Of a stretch of DNA of 35,804 nucleotides, positions 16,713-24,552 are shown in pieces; the first letter of the stretch is position 1; each line of letters starts with the position of its first letter. Below the pieces are notes generated by a model. That model was not told the origin of the DNA. It made no database searches and saw only the letters and a list, made by a program, of their open reading frames with translations. This DNA is from Methanomassiliicoccales archaeon (GTDB taxonomy: Archaea; Thermoplasmatota; Thermoplasmata; Methanomassiliicoccales; UBA472). The stretch lies in contig JAJRAK010000034.1 of assembly GCA_028682895.1 (NCBI GenBank), positions 1 through 35,804 on the forward strand. Reading direction: 5' to 3'. Both the position numbers and the translations under genes were made by a program.

Positions 16713-17135
16713 TCACGGCTCAGATCTTCCTTCGACCTCTTGCACTAAACGGGCGTACAACGATGCCAAGGACTGCACGTCCTTGATGTCCTGCCGGGTT
16801 ATGATGACAAGACGTTTTCGCAGTTCGTCATCGTACGGCACCTCATTGGCCTTCAGCGCGTTCTTGAGCAGAAGGCACAGGTGACCGCCCTTACGGTCCC
16901 AGTCCGTCATGATTATAGCGCGGCGTTCATCCTTGGCCAATCTCTCCGCCACCGAGAAGAGACCATCGCTGCTCTGCACCTGGAGTATCTCCCCCTGCAC
17001 CCCCAGAAGTATCAAAGCCCCGCGGTCCTTTCGGCCTTCGACGAGGATGACCTCGTCATCGTCCATGTCGATGAGCCGGTCCAGTACGGACTGGAACTCG
17101 TCCAATCGCTCCTTGGCGCTCCTTCCGACGCTCAT
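16713..17135 (-). CDS. Small Toprim-domain protein
   Basis: A 140-residue archaeal Toprim protein (UPF0292-like). The Toprim fold is shown by VILVEGRKDRGAL (catalytic-type Glu33) and IIMTDWDRKGG with Asp78 and Asp80, the E...DxD magnesium set shared with topoisomerases, DnaG and RNase M5. An N-terminal helix (AKERLDEFQSVLDRLI) precedes it. There is no further domain, so the substrate is unknown; RNA maturation or primer handling is only a guess from the fold. The ATG overlaps the DUF167 stop by four bases, so the two are co-translated. Confidence 0.88.
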   Translation of the reverse strand: MSVGRSAKERLDEFQSVLDRLIDMDDDEVILVEGRKDRGALILLGVQGEILQVQSSDGLFSVAERLAKDERRAIIMTDWDRKGGHLCLLLKNALKANEVPYDDELRKRLVIITRQDIKDVQSLASLYARLVQEVEGRSEP

Positions 17136-17449
17136 CTCCTGCCCTCCAGCGCTGAACGTACGATAGGCATCGGCGCGTCCACATGAACGACCTTCATCCT
17201 TTGTGTGTGTCCGCGGACAACGATCGCCTTCGCCTTAAAAAGGGAGGTCAAGGTCTCCTCCACCTCATCATTGGCCTTTCCCGCCTCCGGCGGCGCCCGC
17301 ACCTTCACGACGAGCCGATGGCGCCACGGGTCGACGTCCCCGATCCCCGGCGTGGTGGAGTTCGGCGTGACGATGACGTCCAACTCCGTTCCCTCTCCCG
17401 ATCCGCGCAGGCACCTGGTAAGGTCCACGTCCGGAAATCGTTGCTTCAT
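17132..17449 (-). CDS. DUF167 (YggU-like) family protein
   Basis: A 105-residue protein of the DUF167/UPF0235 family, function unknown. Family features are DVIVTPNSTTPGIG (normally V-x-P-x-[AS]-x-x-x-x-I), RLVVKVRAPPEAGKANDEV (the signature [VI]-x-A-P-P-x-x-G-x-A-N) and a final strand KVVHVDAP. Length is normal. It is the upstream member of a coupled pair with the Toprim gene. It is divergent from GINS with an 83-bp shared promoter region, a placement that hints at co-regulation with replication but does not prove a role. Confidence 0.9.
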   Translation of the reverse strand: MKQRFPDVDLTRCLRGSGEGTELDVIVTPNSTTPGIGDVDPWRHRLVVKVRAPPEAGKANDEVEETLTSLFKAKAIVVRGHTQRMKVVHVDAPMPIVRSALEGRR

Positions 17450-17499
17450 TACTTAACGTTTCAGTGGTTGAAAGGACGAATGCCAGAGGTCGTTAGGGC

Positions 17500-17512
17500 A
17501 GTTTCTTATATC
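17500..17512 (+). promoter_or_regulatory. TATA box of the GINS gene
   Basis: The stretch agtttcttatatc contains CTTATATC centred about 26-28 bp before the ATG at 17533, the leaderless spacing seen at other genes in the window. A GGTGGT lies 3 bp before the ATG but is too close to act as a normal Shine-Dalgarno. Confidence 0.5.
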
Positions 17513-17532
17513 AACAATCAAATCGGTGGTCC

Positions 17533-18222
17533 ATGGCGTCTCCGCTAGAACCGCTCACCTACAAGGAGGTCACCGAGATCATCCGCAAGGAACAGAAAGC
17601 GCAGGAGCTTGTGGAGATCAGGCGTGACTTCTATCCAGCCTACCGGGAGTTCCTGGAAAAGCTGAAGAAGGAGAGCGAGGAGGAGATACGCAAGGACCCT
17701 CTCTCGTTCAAGGCCAGCAGCCTTTCCAACGAATACAAGAAGATCTCTACCAAAGGGTCGCAGATATTCACCGCCCGCATGCGGAAGGTGTTGTATATGG
17801 CATCGAGGGCGCTCAGCGGCTCCAAGGTGGACCTGGCCCGGCTCACCACCGAGGAGAGGGAGATGTACGACCAGGTACTACGGTCCATCAACGACTTCCG
17901 CGACCAGGCCATGGACGGTAAGATGTCCCCGACGCCAGCGGTCCAGGTCGGTTCGGCATGCGGATCTGTGGACCAGGGGCAGCTGAAGCAGGCGCTCAGC
18001 ATGGTGAACGGACACGCACCTTCGGAAAGCTCCGAGGTGTCAAAGGTGACGGACAAGGTGTTGGTCCGAGTGCTCGAGGACATGCCGGAGATCTCCGGCA
18101 TGGACCGCGCGTACCGATTGAACAAGAACGATGTTGCCAATCTTCCCACGCCCATAGGCTGTGCATTGATCAAGAGAGGCAAGGCCGAGGAGATAGTGCC
18201 ATTCTGGCGAAAAACGGCGTAA
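17533..18222 (+). CDS. Archaeal GINS subunit (Gins51/Gins15 type)
   Basis: A 229-residue replisome protein that bridges MCM helicase and GAN/Cdc45 in the archaeal CMG-like complex. The helical A domain is N-terminal (about 1-130; YKEVTEIIRKEQKAQEL, DFYPAYREFLEKLKKE, EREMYDQVLRSINDFRD). A flexible linker follows, then a small beta-rich B domain (about 175-225; VLVRVLEDMPEISGMDRAY, then LPTPIGCALIKRGKAEEI). The A-then-B order is that of the Sld5/Psf1-like subunit, called Gins51 or Gins15. Thermoplasmatota can have only this subunit, as a homotetramer, and no second GINS is visible here. The start is set by a TATA box at 17500-17512. Confidence 0.88.
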   Translation: MASPLEPLTYKEVTEIIRKEQKAQELVEIRRDFYPAYREFLEKLKKESEEEIRKDPLSFKASSLSNEYKKISTKGSQIFTARMRKVLYMASRALSGSKVDLARLTTEEREMYDQVLRSINDFRDQAMDGKMSPTPAVQVGSACGSVDQGQLKQALSMVNGHAPSESSEVSKVTDKVLVRVLEDMPEISGMDRAYRLNKNDVANLPTPIGCALIKRGKAEEIVPFWRKTA

Positions 18223-18238
18223 ATATCGTTTCCGTAAC

Positions 18239-18257
18239 GTTTATCTAGGTAAATATG
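18239..18257 (+). promoter_or_regulatory. Promoter of tRNA-Lys
   Basis: The AT-rich stretch gtttatctaggtaaatat lies 18-35 bp upstream of the tRNA 5' end, as expected for an archaeal tRNA TATA element. Confidence 0.5.
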
Positions 18258-18273
18258 ATTCCGAGGCATACTC

Positions 18274-18350
18274 GGGCTCGTAGCTTAGCCAGGTTGAGCG
18301 ATCGGCTCTTAACCGATAGGCCGAGGGTTCGAATCCCTCCGAGCCCGCCA
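18274..18350 (+). tRNA. tRNA-Lys (anticodon CUU)
   Basis: The gene folds as a full cloverleaf. Acceptor arms are GGGCTCG (18274-18280) and CGAGCCC (18340-18346), with discriminator G. The D arm includes TAGCTTAGCCAGGTTGAGC. The anticodon stem ATCGG/CCGAT encloses loop CTCTTAA with anticodon CTT. The T arm is GAGGG-TTCGAAT-CCCTC. CCA is encoded at 18348-18350, and there is no intron. It is the left flank of the CRISPR-Cas island; a TTTT at 18354-18357 may end transcription. Confidence 0.97.
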
Positions 18351-18368
18351 TCGTTTTAACCAGTATGT

Positions 18369-19848
18369 ATTTCAACCCGCACACCCGCGATGGATATGAC
18401 TGAGCACTTCGTTCCCGGAGAGGGTGAGGCCTGCATTTCAATCCACACACCCGCGCTGGGTGCGACCCGAAATCATCAAAATGTTTACTCCTTCTCTCAT
18501 TTCAATCCACACACCCGCGCTGGGTGCGACTTAGCGAGTGGATGATATAAGACTTGTGGATTGATTTCAATCCACACACCCGCGCTGGGTGCGACCATGA
18601 CCAAGGGCGACATCTTGCGGAAAGGATATTTCAATCCACACACCCGCGCTGGGTGCGACCTATGATTACCTCCACTCGCGCCTGAGGAGGTTATTTCAAT
18701 CCACACACCCGCGCTGGGTGCGACGGGCTTAAACTCAACTCGACTACATATGGCTCGATATTTCAATCCACACACCCGCGCTGGGTGCGACACTTTCGGC
18801 TATCATGATCTCATCATGTCATCCGATTTCAATCCACACACCCGCGCTGGGTGCGACTATCACGGTAGCGAAGCCGGTCGAGTGCTACAAGATTTCAATC
18901 CACACACCCGCGCTGGGTGCGACTAGCAATGACCTCATCGAGGACGGCGCAGTGAACGTGATTTCAATCCACACACCCGCGCTGGGTGCGACCCAAGGAC
19001 GGCGTGGCCCATGTGGTCATGGTCGGATTTCAATCCACACACCCGCGCTGGGTGCGACTTCGGGCAGACGAACACAACCTCGCCCCACCCGATTTCAATC
19101 CACACACCCGCGCTGGGTGCGACGGGCTCACCCCGAGCCATCCCTATGGCTATTATGAATTTCAATCCACACACCCGCGCTGGGTGCGACACGTTCCGTT
19201 AGGCGCCGCGTCATCATCTAATTTATTTCAATCCACACACCCGCGCTGGGTGCGACCCGTGGTCCAGACGGTCCTCTAAAAGCTCCTCATTTCAATCCAC
19301 ACACCCGCGCTGGGTGCGACCAGGGGCCGATGATACTAATGAGGGATCTACATATTTCAATCCACACACCCGCGCTGGGTGCGACCGAGACCGCCTATCT
19401 GGATATGAGCGAGTGGGATTTCAATCCACACACCCGCGCTGGGTGCGACCCGGACCGCTCCCGCAGGTGCTGCACTGCCTGATGACCATTTCAATCCACA
19501 CACCCGCGCTGGGTGCGACCGGATGATGGGACAAGGACGCTGGTATGGCAGATTTCAATCCACACACCCGCGCTGGGTGCGACCCTCAATACCGAGGACA
19601 CCAGCTTGATGCTCTGCATTTCAATCCACACACCCGCGCTGGGTGCGACATGAGTATCATTGAGATTCGCTATCTTGATACCATTTCAATCCACACACCC
19701 GCGCTGGGTGCGACATCGAAGGAGGCACATGGACCGGGGTCAACACCAAATTTCAATCCACACACCCGCGCTGGGTGCGACTTATGGATATTCGACCACT
19801 AGCTTTTCCAACGAGGATTTCAATCCACACACCCGCGCTGGGTGCGAC
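18369..19848 (-). CRISPR. Type I-C CRISPR array, 23 repeats and 22 spacers
   Basis: Repeats are 32 bp. On the crRNA (minus) strand they begin GTCGCACCCAGCGCGGGT and end GTGTGGATTGAAAT, the usual I-C pattern with a GGATTGAAA 3' end that becomes the 5' handle. From 18435 to 19848 all 22 copies look identical. The first copy (18369-18400) differs at six positions, so it is the old, leader-distal end. Spacers are 32-38 bp (mostly 32-35), all different. Repeat starts in order: 18369, 18435, 18499, 18564, 18628, 18693, 18760, 18826, 18892, 18961, 19027, 19092, 19159, 19225, 19289, 19354, 19418, 19488, 19552, 19618, 19683, 19750, 19817. The minus orientation is inferred from the degenerate end, the AT-rich leader at 19849 and the cas gene direction. 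Confidence 0.98.
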
Positions 19849-19995
19849 TCTACAATTGATATATTAGGAATTAGAAAAACATGGTGTTGTGCAATCTGTT
19901 ATCCTTTTTGTAAAATTTATTTTTAATTATGGTACAATTGGGATTAACAATAGGTGCGAAGCCTCCCGATTTGACATGTGAGCTTCAGGTTCGCA
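19849..19995 (-). promoter_or_regulatory. CRISPR leader
   Basis: This 147-bp stretch between the newest repeat and the cas2 stop has no credible gene. It is strongly AT-rich, with long A/T runs on both strands around 19909-19930, and abuts the non-degenerate end of the array. It should hold the promoter for the pre-crRNA (transcribed leftwards) and the site that guides spacer integration. A TATA-like AATTAAAAATAAA (minus strand) is near 19918-19930. Confidence 0.8.
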
Positions 19996-20286
19996 TCAAT
20001 ACATCAGGATTCCTTCCGGGTCATACGTCTCCTTTGCGCCATAATGTTCGACCTTTCCTTTCCAGTTGCTACCGAGCTGATAGAACCGCAGGCTATCGAC
20101 CTTTCCATCGACGATGGATATTAATTCGCTCCTTAATTTGACATATTGCGCTGGGTCTACTACGCACTCGAAGACGGAATGTTGGACACGCTGACCATAG
20201 TCCTTACACTTGTTCGCAACATGCCTTAACCGTCTTCGCCCTTCTGGGGTCTCTGTATTGACGTCATATGTGATCAGCACCATCAT
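19996..20286 (-). CDS. cas2: CRISPR-associated endoribonuclease Cas2
   Basis: A 96-residue Cas2 with the ferredoxin-like fold. It forms the core of the Cas1-Cas2 integrase. The first strand MVLITYDVNTE carries the conserved Asp8. RRRLRHVANKCKDYGQRVQHSVFEC is the typical helix and second strand, and VDSLRFYQLG the fourth strand. Two consecutive ATGs (20286, 20283) are possible starts. It begins within 10 bp of the cas1 stop and is the last cas gene before the leader. Confidence 0.97.
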   Translation of the reverse strand: MMVLITYDVNTETPEGRRRLRHVANKCKDYGQRVQHSVFECVVDPAQYVKLRSELISIVDGKVDSLRFYQLGSNWKGKVEHYGAKETYDPEGILMY

Positions 20287-20294
20287 AATATCGC

Positions 20295-21350
20295 CTATGT
20301 ACTGAAGAAAGGTGGATAGCCCCCAATATCCCCACGTAGATACCTCGACATCAATAATGCCTGAACATATGGGATGAGGCCGATCTCTATCTTCTCATGG
20401 ATGTACGGATGAGTAATCGTCTCCTGCTTCCTCTTCTGCCATGCATTTATCACAGTTTTCCGGGTATCATCGTTCATCATGACGCCCATGCCATTAGTGT
20501 CGAAACCGGGCCCAGAGATCATGTTCAGATTGACCAGGTTCAATGCTAACCTATCTGCCATGAACGGTCGGAGTTCCTCCATGATGTCCAATGCCAAGGA
20601 GGCCCTACCCGGTCTATCTGTATGAAGGAAGCCGACGTATGGATCGAGCCCGACCATTTCCAAAGATGATTGCACATCATTGGCCAGCATCGTATATAGG
20701 AACGACAGGAGGGCGTTCATGTTGTCCAATGGCGGGCGTCTAGTCCTTTCTCTCATGAAGAAATCCTGCCTCTGTTTCAATATCAACGCATCGAACGCTG
20801 AGAAATAAATTCTAGCTGTATTGCCCTCCACCCCTCTCAGCTCGTCATTGGACGGACAAAGGTCTATGCTCTTGATGGCACTGTTTATTTTTTCTATCGA
20901 TTCCTTGAACAGGTCATCAGCAACATCCTCATGATCGCTCAACCCTCTCCTCAGAACGTTCCTGCAGTTGACGAACTTCGCTTTCAATATGAATCGAGCT
21001 ATCTCATTCGATTTGACCGCATCATCCGCCACACGATATTGGGTACGTCTAAGGAGCACGTTGCCCTTCACACCCCCACTGACCCGAGCAAGGAACCGGC
21101 CATTGATGTCGATGAAAGATACGGAAACCTGGTTCTCAACACACAGTCGCATGACCGCGGGTGTCATGGGCATGTAGCCGCAACAGACCACACCCTCCAA
21201 GTTGTGGACGGGGATGCGGAACACCTCCTCATGGTCCTTTGTGAGGACTATGTTGGTCCCATCTTTATTGACATACATGTCGGTCGTTATGTATAAGGTA
21301 TTGAGAAGTTTCCTCACCAGATCACCTCGTGTCAATCTGTCTTTCGACAT
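20295..21350 (-). CDS. cas1: CRISPR-associated endonuclease/integrase Cas1 (type I-C)
   Basis: A 351-residue Cas1 that inserts new spacers with Cas2. In the longest frame (356 residues from GTG 21365) the metal ligands are Glu180 in VEGNTARIYF, His248 in FLHTDRPGRASLALD and Glu263 in LDIMEELRP. I prefer ATG 21350, preceded by AGGTGAT about 10 nt upstream; GTG 21365 and ATG 21362 are alternatives. Any of these overlaps the cas4 3' end by 29-44 bp, so the pair is tightly coupled. The gene ends in TAG; readthrough would add only pyrrolysine-Ala-Ile-Leu before TGA. Confidence 0.97.
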   Translation of the reverse strand: MSKDRLTRGDLVRKLLNTLYITTDMYVNKDGTNIVLTKDHEEVFRIPVHNLEGVVCCGYMPMTPAVMRLCVENQVSVSFIDINGRFLARVSGGVKGNVLLRRTQYRVADDAVKSNEIARFILKAKFVNCRNVLRRGLSDHEDVADDLFKESIEKINSAIKSIDLCPSNDELRGVEGNTARIYFSAFDALILKQRQDFFMRERTRRPPLDNMNALLSFLYTMLANDVQSSLEMVGLDPYVGFLHTDRPGRASLALDIMEELRPFMADRLALNLVNLNMISGPGFDTNGMGVMMNDDTRKTVINAWQKRKQETITHPYIHEKIEIGLIPYVQALLMSRYLRGDIGGYPPFFST

Positions 21351-21966
21351 ATTTCCGTACATCACCTGTAGCGCTTCCTAGTTCTGGTACGCATATGTCG
21401 ATCAAAGAGCAATTATCGCATCTCCTGCTTTTTACTGGAGGTGGTGTGACCCCTTCTTCATATAGGGCACGCATCTCCTCGGCGGTCCTCTCCGTGATAT
21501 TCCTAAGATCTTCGGTCATCTCGACTTCGTTCCTTCTCCGCGTGTCATGATAATACAGAAAAGCAGTGCTGATGTGGGTGTTATACATCTCCTCCAAACA
21601 GATGCATTGCGCGCACAGCTGGACTCGGTCCCGATCATCCGATTTCGGCTTGCCTACCTTATACTCCACTGGCTGCATGCTCATACCCTCCGCTCCCTCC
21701 GAGACATCGATCTGATCGCATATCCCGAAAAGGCCGAGCCTTTTTGACGCAACCTTGACGCTCCTCAGCGTCCTTATTCCGTTACGAACCTCATGAAAAT
21801 CTGGATCATCTACGATCTTATGGACGACCCTGCCCTCGGCCGTCCGTTTGTTCTCTTGCCAACTCTGTTCTACATGGATGAGGGCCCATTGCCTTTTACA
21901 GAAAAAGAAATGCTGTATCCCGGATAGGGATAACAGTTCATCATCTGAGTATTGTCTCCGGGTCAT
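21322..21966 (-). CDS. cas4: CRISPR-associated exonuclease Cas4
   Basis: A 214-residue Cas4, a RecB-like nuclease with an Fe-S cluster that trims prespacers and selects the PAM end during adaptation. Cluster cysteines are Cys23 (FFCKRQW) and Cys183, Cys186, Cys192 (CDNCSLIDIC). Nuclease residues are His49 (GRVVHK), the Asp of GICDQIDV (84 or 87), and Glu101/Lys103 in VEYKVGK. The ATG overlaps the cas7 stop (ATGA). Cas4 next to cas1 is standard for type I-C. Confidence 0.96.
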   Translation of the reverse strand: MTRRQYSDDELLSLSGIQHFFFCKRQWALIHVEQSWQENKRTAEGRVVHKIVDDPDFHEVRNGIRTLRSVKVASKRLGLFGICDQIDVSEGAEGMSMQPVEYKVGKPKSDDRDRVQLCAQCICLEEMYNTHISTAFLYYHDTRRRNEVEMTEDLRNITERTAEEMRALYEEGVTPPPVKSRRCDNCSLIDICVPELGSATGDVRKYVERQIDTR

Positions 21967-22826
21967 AACTTTTCGAGCAGCTTTACGGTTGATGGCATGT
22001 CCTCTTTATCAACGCTCACTGAATAGTCCGAAAACTTCCTCGTCACTCCCTCGACATTCTTCTTGATCACAATCCGATCAAACAAGGTATGTGCTTGGCA
22101 ATTACCCAATGCGGTCTCATGTTCGAACACGAACAGTTTTCGAGTCGTCATCTTCCCCCTAGACGCGGACCGATCATGCTCGAACATGTTGATCAGTGCT
22201 TCCCAGAACAGGTCTAGGTCCTGTTCAGAAAAATGAGTTGACTTCATCGCAAGGTTGGCAGAGACATACCCCTCCATGCGATACAGTCCGTACGGAATGA
22301 CCGCCTTTCTTCCCATCTCCCTATCCTTGTCTGCATCTTCCTTTGTGACAGCGACCCTGGTGATTGTTATCTCCTGCTGAAATATAGGGTCTGCACTTCT
22401 GGCGAACGTCATTTGAATAGGGCCGCGTACCTGCCCGCAATTGACATCGGTGCTCATCACCGCACCAAAGGCCCTGATATCATAGAATTTAGAGCACATG
22501 AAGGCGGTCAATTTTTCCGCGTCGGTCTTTGATTTAGGTAACTTCTTTGATACCGATGTCAAACCCATCGCGTCATACGCCTTCTTATGCTGGGAGTTTA
22601 AAGCTGTCCCCTCCTTCACATAGATATCAAAGCCATCGCATCCCTCCTTGACCGTCCCGACATAGTTCCTAATTTTTCGTTTTATGCAAACGTCAGTGAT
22701 TATCCCATGCCCCGTCTCGAAATCGATGCGCGGCAGATTCCCTGCATCTGGATCTCCATTAGGATTCCCGTTCTCGACATCGAACAATACTACGAACTCA
22801 CGCCTTTTATTGATGACCTCAGACAT
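21963..22826 (-). CDS. cas7: Cascade backbone protein Cas7 (Csd2, type I-C)
   Basis: A 287-residue Cas7/Csd2 that coats the crRNA in the I-C Cascade complex. The N terminus FVVLFDVENGNPNGDPDAGN is the characteristic Csd2 start, followed by ITDVCIKRKIRNYV. The middle has DIRAFGAVMSTDVNCGQVRGPIQ split over two strands (GAVM is the family hallmark). The ATG at 22824-22826 has GGGGAG 8 nt upstream; a GTG at 22835 is less likely. It overlaps the cas8c 3' end by 8 bp and cas4 by 4 bp. Confidence 0.96.
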   Translation of the reverse strand: MSEVINKRREFVVLFDVENGNPNGDPDAGNLPRIDFETGHGIITDVCIKRKIRNYVGTVKEGCDGFDIYVKEGTALNSQHKKAYDAMGLTSVSKKLPKSKTDAEKLTAFMCSKFYDIRAFGAVMSTDVNCGQVRGPIQMTFARSADPIFQQEITITRVAVTKEDADKDREMGRKAVIPYGLYRMEGYVSANLAMKSTHFSEQDLDLFWEALINMFEHDRSASRGKMTTRKLFVFEHETALGNCQAHTLFDRIVIKKNVEGVTRKFSDYSVSVDKEDMPSTVKLLEKL

Positions 22827-24552
22827 TATCTGCACTCCCCTTTTTTGTGTAGAAATTTTTTTCTTGGTGATAATAACCGATCATGAACAATCCTTGTTCT
22901 TCAAGGCTCTGATGAACAGGGAATCTAGCTATCCTCGACATCAGATCTGATGTCAACTTTTCATAGAACACCTTATGTCCTTCTTCAAGTTTGGATATAT
23001 GATGTCTCGATAGTTTCAACAGCACAGGGAAAATCGTTGCTGGGGTGGCCGCTGCACTTGACAGATATCGGTCCTTTATCGTCGTTTCCAATCGATCCTT
23101 GGAAGAATCCTTCTGAGCCTTCTCCAGTGTAGCGAAAAGGCGCCCAAGGATATACGCCGGTTCACCATTCTCATCGTCCAATCCCATTGTTATCCCTTCA
23201 TATCTTTCATCACTTCGGATAAGGTGCCCTTTTAATGCACCTACACGTACACCGTTCGTCAGATGGTCAGCCCTAATCCTGTTGATTATGCTGTAAAATA
23301 TGTCCGACGGGAACGGAAGACCCTTTAATATCGAATCCATCAGTTCACTTTGCATTCTAGGCGATGGCCTTTCTTTTTCGCTCGCCTTCGGAACTGTCTC
23401 GTTGATTATCCTTCTTGTCGAGATATTATCTGCACCAATAACACTGATATCCCTGAAGAATTTTACATATGAGCGCACTAAATGACCGAAATCGTTCACA
23501 CACCAGCATCTCACGGATATCCGTGCGTTGCTGGGGGACAGGCCTAATATAAAAAATCGAACGTCCTCATCCAACTTCTCTTCCGATAGGTTGATTTCAA
23601 GGCCACTGTGAATCCGGCTCATTATGTCCGATATCCTTCTTGATTCGCTTTCTGCCACCGATTCCCTCTCTTTATCGATCACATCTGTAATCGAGCAGAA
23701 AAGGTCTCTTCCTATGTCCTCCTCGATTCCTTTTCTATTGGCCCAAAATACGTATGTGTCATCTCCTATCAGCTTGTGATGCCTCGGGTCTGAAAGAAGC
23801 CAATTTAGAACAGCTACATATTTAAAAGCGGTCTCCTCCCCGATGGGTGCATTCAAAGATTGCTTCTTTCCATACGATTCGAAAGCATCACTATTAAAAC
23901 TGACCAGGACGGACCCTGCCGGTTGGGCTCCATAGACACCCTTAATCTTGTCATGCATCATTGCGATAGTGGTCATCTCGTTCGTAACGGAACACCGTTT
24001 CTGAACCTTACTTTCGTTCGATTCGGAACAATTACGCTCCCACAGCTGGAGAACCTCAGCGTCCTCATGCGCAAAACCAGGGGCACCATCTATGGAAAAA
24101 ATGCATGAAACGGGACCGATACAACCAGAATCGGCGAATCTCTTTTCATTTCGTGCTCTCTCTGAATCCCATTTCGAATAGAATGATACCACCGCCTTTG
24201 CGATATCGCCTTTCCCCTCGGCCAGCACGGTCTTGTGCAGCTCTTTGCTGCATTGGTACTGGTCCGACAGATGCTCATCTCCTTCACTGCCTATTCCTAA
24301 AAGATACGATGGCCTGTCGCATAGAAAATAGGCCTTAACTCCCGAAGTGCGTACTGGATGGAAGGGTACGCTCATTTGTCGCGGACGCCCTCCAATATCC
24401 GTTCTGAGGTCTACGATGTTCAGGAGGTCCCCGTCCTTCGAGATATTCAATGCGAACGATACCTTCTCCATGGTGTTACCCATCCTAGCCAGGTTCGCAT
24501 CGCCTTCTTGGTCTAGAATACGGTAATAATCGCAGAGAGATTGGATAATCAT
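22819..24552 (-). CDS. cas8c: Cascade large subunit Cas8c (Csd1, type I-C)
   Basis: A 577-residue Csd1/Cas8c, the large subunit of I-C Cascade that recognises the PAM. Family features are an N-terminal region with MSVPFHPVRTSGVKAYFLCD, PSYLLGIG, a segment on cysteine and Val-rich strands (RCSVTNEMTTIAMMHDKIKGV), and LGLSPSNARISVRCW near residue 335, followed by the helical C-terminal half. In I-C systems the C-terminal part can also be made separately as Cas11c from an internal start; an in-frame ATG such as the one in SPRMQSELMDS (about residue 405) is a candidate, unproven. The ATG directly abuts the cas5 stop (TAGATG). Confidence 0.95.
   Translation of the reverse strand: MIIQSLCDYYRILDQEGDANLARMGNTMEKVSFALNISKDGDLLNIVDLRTDIGGRPRQMSVPFHPVRTSGVKAYFLCDRPSYLLGIGSEGDEHLSDQYQCSKELHKTVLAEGKGDIAKAVVSFYSKWDSERARNEKRFADSGCIGPVSCIFSIDGAPGFAHEDAEVLQLWERNCSESNESKVQKRCSVTNEMTTIAMMHDKIKGVYGAQPAGSVLVSFNSDAFESYGKKQSLNAPIGEETAFKYVAVLNWLLSDPRHHKLIGDDTYVFWANRKGIEEDIGRDLFCSITDVIDKERESVAESESRRISDIMSRIHSGLEINLSEEKLDEDVRFFILGLSPSNARISVRCWCVNDFGHLVRSYVKFFRDISVIGADNISTRRIINETVPKASEKERPSPRMQSELMDSILKGLPFPSDIFYSIINRIRADHLTNGVRVGALKGHLIRSDERYEGITMGLDDENGEPAYILGRLFATLEKAQKDSSKDRLETTIKDRYLSSAAATPATIFPVLLKLSRHHISKLEEGHKVFYEKLTSDLMSRIARFPVHQSLEEQGLFMIGYYHQEKNFYTKKGSADNV

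Noticed and set aside
173-17449. Long antisense frames opposite purL, gcvP, coaBC, proS and other GC-rich genes
   Set aside because: They arise from high GC codon bias and their products are rich in Arg, Pro, Ser and His without recognisable motifs.
18401-19816. Self-targeting spacers
   Set aside because: By eye, no spacer matches any other part of this window; the rest of the genome cannot be checked.
18241-19926. Several open frames of 60-117 codons with repeated NPHTRAGCD or HPARVCGLK segments
   Set aside because: They are translations of the CRISPR repeats in different frames and have no start signals.
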